Origin: CAYNST01 sp964399955
Lineage (GTDB): Bacteria; Pseudomonadota; Gammaproteobacteria; Pseudomonadales; Cellvibrionaceae
DNA: 20,759 bases
NCBI GenBank assembly: GCA_964399955.1
Contig: CAYNST010000059.1
Coordinates: 1 to 20,759 of the forward strand
Direction of reading: 5' to 3'
Under the pieces are notes generated by a model. The model did not search any database. It was given only the letters and a program-made list of their open reading frames with translations, and was not told the DNA's origin. Position 1 is the stretch's first letter. Every line of letters starts with the position of its first letter. Positions 8,501-15,370 of this stretch are shown here, one piece after another. Made by a program: the position numbers and the translations under genes.

Positions 8501-9201
8501 CCCGCACCCAGCACAGTAATACCTATGCCGGTAAGCACCGACATGCGGTTGTGGGCGGCCAGGCGATACATGGATTCCAACTGCAGGAGATAGCCCAGCA
8601 GCGCCAGAATACCAGTCAGACATACCATGCCGGAAAGCGTAAAGCTGATTCGTCGGTATTGATGCTTGCGCGCCCGCGCCAGGCTTAGAAACAAAACGAT
8701 ACCAGCCAGCAAAAAGGCCACGCAGGTGATGGGGGCCATGCGACCCGGATGTTTGCGGCCATCGCTGATGGTGGAGTGTATTTGACCCCAGTCAAGGCCC
8801 AAATCCCAGCCCAGCAAATGTTGACCGATAATGGCAAGCGGCACCAACAGAATCACTGCGGCAGCCAGTTTGAACAACTGCTCGATCCACCCTCTGAGGG
8901 TGGCAGTAATCAAACAAAACCCGGTCAGCAGAAACAGTACGGCGGTATTGATTGTCATGGCGGGACTTCCCGGCACCACCCTTACCATCACCTCGCTACT
9001 GCTCATCCAGCCAATCAGTACGAAGATCCCCAGCAGACACACCAGTATTCCAGCAAATCGATGTTGAATAAGGTAGGGCGATTTCATGCTGAGAGCGAAT
9101 TCCAGTTTAAGGGACGGTTGTTGCACGCCGGTTACGCTTTCAACCAGCGAACGGTAATGGTACGTGACCAGAGCCTTCTCGGCCCCGACGGCCGCCATCA
9201 T
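5551..9201 (-). CDS. Hybrid sensor histidine kinase, 7-TM/extracytoplasmic sensor-PAS-HisKA-HATPase-REC-REC
   Basis: This 1216-aa protein is a membrane sensor kinase. About seven hydrophobic helices lie at 50-280. A probable periplasmic sensing domain follows (281-530), closed by another helix (533-550). A PAS domain spans about 565-685. The H box GGVAHDFNN carries the phospho-acceptor His722. The N box is LAINARDAM (832-840), and the ATP-binding motifs are DTGPGMP (877-883) and GEGTGLGL (901-908). Two receiver domains end the protein: REC1 with acidic Asp968/Asp969, phospho-Asp1012 and Lys1063, and REC2 with Asp1114, phospho-Asp1156 and Lys1203. All key residues are present, so it looks active. 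No DNA-binding regulator lies nearby, so its target is unknown. Met39, just before the first helix, is an alternative start; neither start has a good SD. Confidence 0.9.
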   Translation of the reverse strand: MMAAVGAEKALVTYHYRSLVESVTGVQQPSLKLEFALSMKSPYLIQHRFAGILVCLLGIFVLIGWMSSSEVMVRVVPGSPAMTINTAVLFLLTGFCLITATLRGWIEQLFKLAAAVILLVPLAIIGQHLLGWDLGLDWGQIHSTISDGRKHPGRMAPITCVAFLLAGIVLFLSLARARKHQYRRISFTLSGMVCLTGILALLGYLLQLESMYRLAAHNRMSVLTGIGITVLGAGLWGLSANKALGLSDTPLGQAQRITRLSAALLAVFALTAGLTGFGVLRSGFEESSKNNLKNNARTNAFVISSELQRAALISRSVVNRTILKRHLAAAAAPEAGPDASSETSQDIARILLGSGFSGVRLFNPEQQLLASEGQLMGDSAPVVLKLESQPGLSLLWSNGYIMRSEQDVIQDGQRIGRVVTEYVLEDVTRFMVEAAHLGETHNVMLCGREGINVVCFPSRFHPEGMTFPMFKQGGNPAFSVSRALIGEWGAETTTDPRGEPVQAGFAPLPNYGLGLMVKRGVAELYAPLRDRLQILMAVLLVFVAIGTILLRKWVEPLVVQIALEQRRIKAILNNSNDAFIAIGADGRVSDWNLQAEETLGWSSEEAVGRDLAELVIPPAHRHAHNLGFQQFRETGTGPMINQRLEVTALHKDGHEIPVELSVASFHNGEAYGSSAFLRDLTYLKTAEAQAALRAKELEAAREALVQSQKLEAVGKLTGGVAHDFNNVLQVVRGSLQLLQLEAKGSAQIERRVATAMTAVDRGAKLSAQLLAFARKQPLQPKVMNLARLMLSLGEMLQRALGDAIEVQTDVEEDLWNTVADPNQLENVILNLAINARDAMNGEGRLTITVSNAVLDNEYVRSIPGLQAGEFVMLAITDTGPGMPEDVKERAFEPFFTTKPEGEGTGLGLSMAHGFVLQSEGHIRIFSEVGCGTTIKIYLRRSHEPEQPVTPPRPLAADGGSETILVVEDDPSVQATVVDTLAGLGYSVIKADNAEVALGIVEQNRDIDLLFTDVVMPGQLRSPELAEKAKQLIPGLKVLFTSGYTQDAIVHDGRLDPGLHLLSKPYDRDQLARKVRELLTGDETPVKNASRPDTPPTQSKTADAQTPLRIVFVEDNENFRQLVCEMLTLLGHEVEGFGDAESAIGRLQGAFDVLLTDVSLPGMSGLQLAAIAHGADPDTKIVLASGYGSDVANELDFEVKLLSKPFSMDELVRCLNS

Positions 9202-9328
9202 TAATGGGTGCAGAATTAAAACAATGTGTTATAGATTAGCAGGCATGAACCCGTTGGGGCTGCAGATTCATTCAAGCCCTCCTGTTAAACCCCTCTCATG
9301 GCCAGCGCGTGACGGGTGCGGCAGGGCC

Positions 9329-10570
9329 TTAATCACGAATTGCAGCGGATGAGCCTTCAGACGCCGGTTGATAAAAAAGCAGACGAATCCCCTGATCAAT
9401 CCGTTCAAAATGGCCAGCTACCCTCTGCAACCAGCGCAGGGCTTCCATAAGGTTCACGCCGCGCTTCAATTCAACTTGCCCTCCGGCAATTTTTTGAAGC
9501 AAGAGCTCTCTCACCTGCAGTTCATGATGGGACAGCTCGGAGACGAACGCTTGTATGGATGCTTCCTCCACTGCTTGGCCTGCAGCCACCGGCGCCACCA
9601 CGCCTTCAACCAGTTTACGCGCATGCTGCAGCTCCTGTGTTTCGCGCAGAGCCAGCAGGATGGCCTTATTTTGGCAGCGATCATGGAGTCGCTGCAAATG
9701 ATCCAGGGTGGCTATCGCCGCCATCAGCCGCTGCCATTCTCGGCCGGCACTGGCTTCCAGATGAATGGCGTCCAGGTATTCCCGAACCTGTTCCAAAGTG
9801 GTTTGGAATTGCGCAAGATTAACCGGCCGCGCGACCGAGCCCACCATATATTGCACCTGCTGCGCCAACAGTTGGGCTTGCTCCACCAAAATCTTAGCAA
9901 TTGCCCCCAGAGCCAGTTCGGGGTACTTGAGCAAACCGCGATCAAGCGTCTGCTGGGTGCTGCTTGGCCTGTCCGGAAAAATTTTATGCATCAGTCTAGC
10001 GTATTGATTGATAAAGAGCAGCACGGCTAAAACGCCGATCAAACTGAACGCCGTGTGAAAAGTAACCAGCGCAAACTCGGATGCGTCTTCCCGGCCCAGT
10101 TGTTGCCAAATCCAAGAGTAGGGTCCGATCAAGAATAGAGCGCCGCTGCTCACCAACAGGTTATAAATGACATGGGAAAACCCCGTCCGGCGCACATTGA
10201 CATCGCCACCAATGGTGGCGACCGCAGAAGTAAAAGTGGTACCCACATTCATGCCCACAACCAAAGCGGCGGCTTGCTCGAAATCGATGACGCCGTTATG
10301 CAGGGCGGTCAGTGCCGCAACCACGCCGGCACTGGAAGACTGGGTAATGATGGTGAACAACACACCCATCAGCGCCAGTTGCAGTTTGACCAACAAACCC
10401 GTACCGGCGAACTGGCCAAAGTTTATTTGACCCTGCAGGCCGCCCATGCCCGCTTGCAGCGCATCTATGCCCACGAAGATCAGGCCAAAACCCCAGGATG
10501 CCCAAAAGTGTTGCGGCCAATTTAAAACCTCAATGGAGCCGGGCACAACAGACCCTAGGGGAGGCGCCAT
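9329..10570 (-). pseudogene. Na/phosphate symporter (NptA/PNaS family), 5'-truncated
   Basis: The 413-aa reading frame contains only the second transport repeat of a Na/Pi cotransporter: WGFGLIFVGIDALQAGM (about 26-42), the signature QSSSAGVV (77-84) and GMNVGTTFTSA (106-116). These are followed by helices to about 190 and a PhoU-like helical domain (about 210-400). Full-length relatives have two QSSS repeats and are usually around 550 aa; the first repeat, roughly 150-200 residues, is absent. Upstream in frame there is a stop 45 bases before the ATG, then the 3' end of pdxH, so there is no room for the missing half. It is probably non-functional in transport, though a PhoU-like remnant could still be made. 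Confidence 0.75.
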
Positions 10571-10582
10571 TCTGTCGGGAGA

Positions 10583-10594
10583 CGCCCCGGGGCG
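10583..10594. repeat. Perfect 12-bp GC palindrome at the transporter break
   Basis: CGCCCCGGGGCG is a perfect palindrome just upstream of the truncated transporter start. It sits inside a longer imperfect dyad, GGAG...CTCC, at about 10578-10606. It may be a hairpin ending pdxH transcription or part of the sequence scar at the deletion point; there is no T-tract to decide. Confidence 0.4.
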
Positions 10595-10701
10595 CGATAG
10601 CGCTCCGGGACTTTATGAGGTAGAGGGTGAGGTGTCAATTCAGCAGCCAGGTTTCGTAGCCTTGCGCCTTTCGCTGGGGACAGCATGCCGGATACGAACC
10701 G

Positions 10702-11343
10702 TTAAGGCCGACACCGCGCCGCATCGGCTCCCTGCCAACTGGGTTGGAGAGACCACAAACCATCTTCGTCCAGGGTGTACAGGTAGCGGTCGCGCAATCT
10801 GGGGCCGCCACCCTGCCAAAATTCGAACTGATCTGCGACCAAACGGTAGCCTCCCCACTGGCTGGGTTGGCGTCCGCCTTCGTAGAAGCGGGACTTCATC
10901 ACCGCAAACTGCTTCAGCAGATATTTGTGGGGGTCGATTTCGGGCAGGTCGGAGTTGGGAGGCTCTACCAGCAGCCGGGTCGTTTCTGCTGCGCCCATTT
11001 TTTCGGCTCTGCCCAGAACACGCACCTGACGGTCCATGGCATGCCAGGGGAAGAGCGCGCTGACCCAGGGGTTGGCAGCCATATCACGCGATTTCTTGCT
11101 CTGATAGTCACTGAAAAAAGCCAGGCCGCCGGGCTGGTTGTCACGCAACAGCACAGACCGCTGGTCGGGGCGCCCGTCTGTTCCGGTTGTGGCAAGTACC
11201 ATTACCGCCGGTTCGTGCAGTGGGTAGTCAGCGGCCTCTTGCAGCCATACCCCCAACTGAGCGAAGGGGCAGGCAAGCAAATCGTCTGCTTTCAGCCCGG
11301 CTGACCTATAAAACCCATGTGATTGGTGATTGTCGCCTCTCAT
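10702..11343 (-). CDS. pdxH: Pyridoxamine 5'-phosphate oxidase-like flavoprotein, divergent
   Basis: The protein is 213 aa from the Met at 11343, which leaves a normal PdxH N-terminus (YRSAGLKADDLLACPFAQLGVWLQEA). An in-frame ATG 57 bases upstream would add 19 residues unlike the family. The enzyme oxidises PNP/PMP to pyridoxal phosphate with FMN. Visible family segments are RSVLLRD, FFSDYQSKKSRDMAANP, ALFPWHAMDRQVRVLGRAEK, WGGYRLV and FEFWQGG. Two oddities: the usual substrate-contact motif RLHDR reads RLRDR (His to Arg), and the usual C-terminus R-L-[AS]-P after the final Trp is replaced by about a dozen unrelated residues (PSWQGADAARCRP). It may be a paralog or a gene whose 3' end was altered by the event that truncated the neighbour. 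A perfect FNR-type box lies upstream. Confidence 0.75.
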   Translation of the reverse strand: MRGDNHQSHGFYRSAGLKADDLLACPFAQLGVWLQEAADYPLHEPAVMVLATTGTDGRPDQRSVLLRDNQPGGLAFFSDYQSKKSRDMAANPWVSALFPWHAMDRQVRVLGRAEKMGAAETTRLLVEPPNSDLPEIDPHKYLLKQFAVMKSRFYEGGRQPSQWGGYRLVADQFEFWQGGGPRLRDRYLYTLDEDGLWSLQPSWQGADAARCRP

Positions 11344-11443
11344 CTGTGTGTACCCCGTCAATGGATTGAATGGGGCCAAGAGTAGGCCCCATCCATACAC
11401 AGCGAGCTAAACAGAAACAGACGGGGGAGCTTGGCGTAACTCC

Positions 11444-11449
11444 ATCCTA
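11444..11449 (-). promoter_or_regulatory. Candidate -10 element of the pdxH promoter
   Basis: On the - strand TAGGAT (4 of 6 bases of TATAAT) would place a start of transcription near 11437. That puts the centre of the FNR-type box (11478.5) about 41 bases upstream, the spacing of class II FNR-activated promoters. The match is suggestive only. Confidence 0.4.
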
Positions 11450-11471
11450 AGAGAAAGCCAGCGGCTGGTAC

Positions 11472-11485
11472 TTGATATCAATCAA
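11472..11485. promoter_or_regulatory. Perfect FNR/ANR/DNR box
   Basis: TTGAT-ATCA-ATCAA is the exact consensus for FNR/ANR-type regulators. It is extended on both sides to GTACTTGAT...ATCAAGTAC (11468-11489), so the arms are 9 bp each. It lies after the gdhA stop and upstream of pdxH on the same strand, so pdxH (and the truncated transporter) is the only gene it can face within the window. Confidence 0.8.
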
Positions 11486-11499
11486 GTACAGCAGCACAA

Positions 11500-11519
11500 G
11501 CTGAGACGGCCGTCTCAGC
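11500..11519. terminator. 20-bp perfect palindrome downstream of gdhA
   Basis: GCTGAGACGGCCGTCTCAGC is its own reverse complement and can fold as an 8-bp stem with a GGCC loop. It lies 54 bp past the gdhA stop and next to the FNR box. No T-run follows in the gdhA direction, so it is a weak or Rho-assisted terminator candidate, or an operator. Confidence 0.5.
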
Positions 11520-11572
11520 CTGACAAACGGGCAGCTTGCAAATGGCGCTTGCGTTGCTGCCGGGAAAGGCTG

Positions 11573-12919
11573 TCAGATCACACCCAGCGCCAACATGGCC
11601 TCGGCCACTCTGCGGAAGCCAACAATGTTGGCCCCTACGACGTAGTTGCCACTGGCCCCGTATTCCTCGGCTGTGTGGTGGCACTCAGCGTGGATACTGC
11701 TCATGATCTGGTGCAGTCGCTGTTCGGTGTACTCGAACGTCCACCGGTCCCGACTGGCATTTTGTTGCATCTCCAGTGCGGAGGTGGCGACACCACCGGC
11801 ATTGGCGGCTTTGCCTGGGCCATAAGCCGCCCCGGCCTGCAAAAACACCTTGACGCCTTCGGGTGTGGTTGGCATGTTGGCGCCTTCGCTGATGGCAACA
11901 CAACCATTTTTGATCAAGGTCCGGGCGCTACTTTCATCCAGTTCATTCTGCGTGGCGCAGGGGAAGGCAACCTGACAAGGGATATCCCAGATATTCCCCC
12001 CGGCTTTGTACTCTGCCTTAGGGTGTTGCTTGGTGTATTCAGAGATACGCTTGCGCTCAACCTCCTTCAGGTGTTTAACCGTATCAAGGTTTATCCCGTC
12101 CTTGTCGTAGATCACACCGTCCGAGTCCGAGCAGGCAACGACCTTGGCGCCGAGTGACTGCAATTTTTCTATGGCGTAGATGGCAACATTCCCGGAGCCG
12201 GAAACCACACAGGTTTTACCTTCAAGATGCTCACCGCGAGCGCGCAGCATCTCTTCAGCAAAAAAGACGGCGCCGTAGCCGGTCGCTTCTCGCCGCACCA
12301 GGGCCCCGCCCCACTCCGGGTTTTTGCCCGTCAGCACGCCGGATTCATACCGGTTGGTAATGCGTTTGTATTGACCAAACAAGTAGCCTACTTCACGCGC
12401 ACCCACACCAATGTCGCCCGCCGGCACATCCGTCAGCTCGCCAATGTGCCGGTAAAGCTCTGTCATAAAACTCTGGCAAAAGCGCATGACCTCGGAATTG
12501 GATTTTCCCTTCGGGTCAAAGTCCGAGCCGCCTTTGGCGCCGCCAATCGGCATGCCCGACAGTGCGTTCTTGAACGTCTGCTCAAATCCGAGGAATTTGA
12601 TGGTGCCCAGAGAGACTGAGGGATGAAAACGCAAGCCGCCCTTGTATGGCCCCAAAGCGCTGTTGAAACCTACGCGGAACCCCCGGTTGATTTGTACCTC
12701 TCCCGAATCGTCCTGCCAGGGCACACGAAATATGATTTGCCTCTCCGGCTCACAGATGCGTTCGATTATTTTTTGATCGGCATATTCCGGGTGTTTGGCC
12801 AGCACCGGGCCAAGCGTCTCGATGACTTCACTCACTGCCTGATGAAACTCAGGCTCACCCGGATTGCGCTTGACCACCTGATCAAAGATGGTGTGGATTC
12901 GGACGTTGATGTCTTGCAT
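11573..12919 (-). CDS. gdhA: NADP-type glutamate dehydrogenase
   Basis: This 448-aa enzyme interconverts 2-oxoglutarate plus ammonium and glutamate in the cytoplasm; the length and sequence match the hexameric NADP-specific class (E. coli GdhA type). Visible are QINRGFRVGFNSALGPYKGGLRFHP (about 76-100), the catalytic Lys129 in PIGGAKGGSDFDPKGKS, the PAGDIGVGAREVG stretch, the Rossmann motif VVSGSGNVA and the C-terminal GANIVGFRRVAEAM. All conserved parts are present, so it should be active. It is flanked by intergenic regions with stem-loops on both sides and is probably transcribed on its own. No clear SD precedes the ATG. Confidence 0.96.
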   Translation of the reverse strand: MQDINVRIHTIFDQVVKRNPGEPEFHQAVSEVIETLGPVLAKHPEYADQKIIERICEPERQIIFRVPWQDDSGEVQINRGFRVGFNSALGPYKGGLRFHPSVSLGTIKFLGFEQTFKNALSGMPIGGAKGGSDFDPKGKSNSEVMRFCQSFMTELYRHIGELTDVPAGDIGVGAREVGYLFGQYKRITNRYESGVLTGKNPEWGGALVRREATGYGAVFFAEEMLRARGEHLEGKTCVVSGSGNVAIYAIEKLQSLGAKVVACSDSDGVIYDKDGINLDTVKHLKEVERKRISEYTKQHPKAEYKAGGNIWDIPCQVAFPCATQNELDESSARTLIKNGCVAISEGANMPTTPEGVKVFLQAGAAYGPGKAANAGGVATSALEMQQNASRDRWTFEYTEQRLHQIMSSIHAECHHTAEEYGASGNYVVGANIVGFRRVAEAMLALGVI

Positions 12920-13012
12920 AGTGTTGGATCTACATTCATTTAAGCTTTAGGGACTACCGACTCACATCGGCAAATATGCGGGATACTTACGGCGGAAGTA
13001 CAATGTGGAGGT

Positions 13013-13037
13013 GGGGGTGGAATAGGCCTCCGCCCCC
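13013..13037. terminator. Strong G/C stem-loop between the cytochrome gene and gdhA
   Basis: GGGGGTGGA (13013-13021) pairs with TCCGCCCCC (13029-13037), nine pairs including one G-T, with a 7-base loop. It lies 24 bp after the stop of the cytochrome gene on the - strand. No T-tract follows on that strand; CTTT follows on the + strand. Likely a terminator or RNA-stabilising hairpin. Confidence 0.5.
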
Positions 13038-13060
13038 CTTTGTGCAGAGAGCCCGCCGGT

Positions 13061-13558
13061 TTATTGTACTGATGCGAAGCCTGGGAATCTATCACGTGCG
13101 TGTGCGGCATGACACGCTGTACAAGCATTGATCAATTCGGCAAACAATTGCCTCTGCTCGGGGCCATCTCCGGCGCGGGCAGCCGTAGCAAGATCAGCGC
13201 TCAGCTTGTGAAAAGCCTCATCCTTTTGCAGAAATTCAGCCGGAACAGCTTCTACCAGCACTTTTTTGTCTGCACTGCTCATCTTCTGCGCCATAATGAA
13301 GCTGTCGTGTATAGCCTGGGCATTCACCGCCACAACATCGTCCTGCCCCTGAGTCAGGGCATCCAGTATCTGCTGTGATGCGCCTCTTATTGCAATCATC
13401 TCCTGAATCAGCAGGCTGCGGATGTTATCTGGAAGATTTGCGCCCACTTCCTGAGAGGAAGGCGGTGGTGTGTCGGCGACAGAGGTAATGGGTATTGCCG
13501 CTGCCAGCAAAAAGCCGGTTGCGGCTGTAAGGAATTTCATAAGCATAAGGAGATTCAC
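13061..13558 (-). CDS. Periplasmic monoheme cytochrome, c'/c556-like
   Basis: The protein is up to 165 aa, starting at GTG (13558) or more probably at one of two in-frame ATGs 12 and 18 bases later (MLMKFL or MKFL); none has an SD. A signal peptide (hydrophobic to about residue 27, cleavage near SVADT) sends it to the periplasm. The mature part is mostly helical and ends in a heme c site CTACH (Cys146, Cys149, His150), the near-C-terminal position typical of four-helix class II cytochromes (c', c556). Met54 in LIQEMIAIRGA is a candidate sixth ligand, which would suggest electron transfer (c556-like) rather than an open NO-binding c'. It is 87 bp downstream of sdhB, on the same strand. Confidence 0.7.
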   Translation of the reverse strand: MNLLMLMKFLTAATGFLLAAAIPITSVADTPPPSSQEVGANLPDNIRSLLIQEMIAIRGASQQILDALTQGQDDVVAVNAQAIHDSFIMAQKMSSADKKVLVEAVPAEFLQKDEAFHKLSADLATAARAGDGPEQRQLFAELINACTACHAAHARDRFPGFASVQ

Positions 13559-13645
13559 CGTTTGAGTCAGTTTACCTGGAACAGTACTTGTGTTGTTGCC
13601 AGGCGAGAAAGTAGTGATACGTCGCCTTGATGACGTCGGGTTCCG

Positions 13646-14359
13646 TTAAGCGCCACCTCCCCGCTTCAGTAACAGGCGGCGGATGCTTCCGATAGCTCCC
13701 ATCGGATTCAAACCTTTGGGGCAAACCCAGGAGCAGTTGCCAATGCTCCGACAACGAAACAGGCTGAAAGGGTCTCGGAGCCGGTCCAGTCTCTTTGAAT
13801 GGCTCCCATCACGGCTATCCAAAAGAAACCGCAATGCCTGCAATAGCGCCGCAGGCCCCAGAAATTTAGCCGGGTTCCACCACCAGGATGGGCACTGGGA
13901 AGAACAACAACCGCAGAGTATGCATTCATACAGCCCATCAAGCCGGGCGCGCTCCTCCGGCGTTTGCCTGCGTTCAGTCTCAGGCGCATCATCATTGGTG
14001 ATGAGCCAGGGTTTGATGCGCTTGTACTGTTCAAAAAAGAGCGTCTGGTCAACTACCAGATCACGAATGACCGGCATTCCCGGCAAGGGCCTGATGATCA
14101 GGCTGTTGGATGTGCCCATGGCGTCCTCAACAGTTTTGATACACGCCAGCCAGTTCTTGCCGTTGATGTTCATACCATCGGAGCCACAAACTCCTTCCCT
14201 GCAAGAGCGCCGATAGGCGAGCGTAGGATCGCGTTCATGCAAATACTCCAGGGCGTCAAGGACCATCCGGTTGCGGAACTCGTCAGGAATCGACGTTGAC
14301 TGCATATAGGGAGCGGCGTCCCGTTCGCTATTGTACCGATAAATCTGCACTGGGATCAT
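13646..14359 (-). CDS. sdhB: Solitary succinate dehydrogenase iron-sulfur subunit
   Basis: The protein is 237 aa from the ATG at 14359, nearly the length of E. coli SdhB (238); a longer frame to 14482 would overlap the next gene and adds unrelated residues. The [2Fe-2S] site SCREGVCGSDGMNINGKNWLAC, the CILCGCCSSQCP motif and the CRSIGNCSWVCPKGLNP motif provide all cluster cysteines. The quinone-site Trp of CPSWWWNP is kept, but the His that follows the first Cys in E. coli SdhB (FRCHSIMNC, His207) is Arg here. No sdhC, sdhD or sdhA is in the window. It lies 97 bp after a ferritin-like gene and before a cytochrome gene. It could be a second-copy subunit or be paired with another flavoprotein. 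Confidence 0.88.
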   Translation of the reverse strand: MIPVQIYRYNSERDAAPYMQSTSIPDEFRNRMVLDALEYLHERDPTLAYRRSCREGVCGSDGMNINGKNWLACIKTVEDAMGTSNSLIIRPLPGMPVIRDLVVDQTLFFEQYKRIKPWLITNDDAPETERRQTPEERARLDGLYECILCGCCSSQCPSWWWNPAKFLGPAALLQALRFLLDSRDGSHSKRLDRLRDPFSLFRCRSIGNCSWVCPKGLNPMGAIGSIRRLLLKRGGGA

Positions 14360-14456
14360 GATAACCCTTCTCATCCTGGGGTTTGACTGCACCTGGACAC
14401 CGGGAAGGCTCACCACAAAGGTCCAACTGTCGTGGTGCCACCCTTTTGCGCACCCC

Positions 14457-14927
14457 TCAACTGTCCTCCAGACGATTGGCACCGTGCACCATTTGCCCTA
14501 CCTCATACTGTTGAATCTGTAGCAACTGTTTCAGAAACTCCCCTGCCGATGCGGTGGGCGCATGATCCAGCAGGTTGCTATAGAGCTCAATCACTTGTCT
14601 GTGCCGCTGCTCAACCTGGTTCATGATTTCCTTCGTATCAAGTGCTGCAAACGGCTGCAGGCAAGGGGCATGTACCTGTTCACGGGTAGTATCCGGGAAT
14701 TCGTACACCCAGGTATTTAGCACGCTGGCCTTCGCCGAGGCGCCGTGAGCAGCCACCAGAGAGCCGAGCTTGGCTTCATGTGTGGCCAGGTGGGTAAGCA
14801 ATAGCTGCGATCGCTCGTTTTGCTGTAGCTCGGCGCACTGTTGCATGCACTCCCCCAGGTGGGCATGAAATCGCACCGTCCAGCCGAGAGCTTCCTTCAA
14901 GGTCAATAGTTGCATATTTATGGGCAT
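14457..14927 (-). CDS. Ferritin-like four-helix protein, family not recognised
   Basis: The 156-aa protein is predicted almost entirely helical, without a signal peptide or membrane helix. Four amphipathic helices carry Glu and His residues in positions suited to a diiron or hemerythrin-like centre: His21/His23/Glu26, His46/His50/Glu51, Glu106/His109 and Glu142/His148. I cannot assign a known family; iron binding, redox-stress protection or Fe-S repair are guesses from this pattern. The start is Met1 or Met5 (MQLLTL); neither has a clear SD. It is the first gene of the leftward set (this gene, sdhB, cytochrome) and is divergent from the nor operon, which suggests shared control. Confidence 0.55.
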   Translation of the reverse strand: MPINMQLLTLKEALGWTVRFHAHLGECMQQCAELQQNERSQLLLTHLATHEAKLGSLVAAHGASAKASVLNTWVYEFPDTTREQVHAPCLQPFAALDTKEIMNQVEQRHRQVIELYSNLLDHAPTASAGEFLKQLLQIQQYEVGQMVHGANRLEDS

Positions 14928-15126
14928 CGTTTAACGGGTTATCTTGCGTAAAGGGGTTTCCGAACCACGCGCGGGCGCAGATTATAGCTGTCATTTTTCG
15001 CCCGAGATAAAACAAACCTGCAGTCTTTTGAAATCGTGGAACCCAAAACCTGCGCATCGCACCGCCGCTTTGACCTTGCTTGCATTGGTCCCTTTCCGCT
15101 ACCGCCGACAATGCTAACATAGGTGC

Positions 15127-15154
15127 TTGCAATTAATAAGTATTGCTATATAAT
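15127..15154 (+). promoter_or_regulatory. Sigma70-type promoter overlaid by a 9-bp dyad
   Basis: TTGCAA (15127-15132), a 16-base spacer and a perfect TATAAT (15149-15154) form a rightward promoter, with a start near 15161. The inverted repeat TTGCAATTA (15127-15135) and TAATTGCAA (15151-15159) lies exactly over both elements, as a repressor operator would. The regulator is unknown. Confidence 0.55.
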
Positions 15155-15160
15155 TGCAAA

Positions 15161-15272
15161 AATCAGCGCTTAGTTGTATTTCACCCGCTAACATTTGAAC
15201 AAGATATCTAAGACTAACAGCTTATTTGCGGGCTCTTCCTGCAGGCCCGCCGGAAATAAATAATAGCTTTTT
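15161..15272 (+). ncRNA. Candidate small RNA or attenuated leader before nor
   Basis: A transcript from the promoter at 15127-15154 would run into a hairpin at 15219-15268: AGCT-TATTT-GCGGGC on the left arm, GCCCGC then AAATA and AGCT on the right arm, with small bulges. The T-rich TTTTTAATT starts at 15268. This is a plausible Rho-independent terminator giving an RNA of about 110 nt; with readthrough it is the nor leader. No open frame with an SD is seen in it. This is a prediction only. Confidence 0.35.
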
Positions 15273-15370
15273 AATTCCGTGGCCACCTGTGGTTTTCGGC
15301 TTGGATCGCGTAAAGATTGGCTGACCTTGTCAAACCTCTCACAGTTTTTATTGGACATTCCGGAGATGCC

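Noticed and set aside
14360..14482. Longer SdhB start at 14482
   Set aside because: It adds 41 residues unlike any SdhB and overlaps the upstream gene; the ATG at 14359 gives the standard MIPVQIYRYN start and normal length.
15321..15333. CTGACCTTGTCAA upstream of the nor operon as an FNR/DNR box
   Set aside because: The half-sites are one base too close (3 rather than 4) and the position would put the start of transcription on top of the SD. I see no true FNR/DNR box in 14928-15370.
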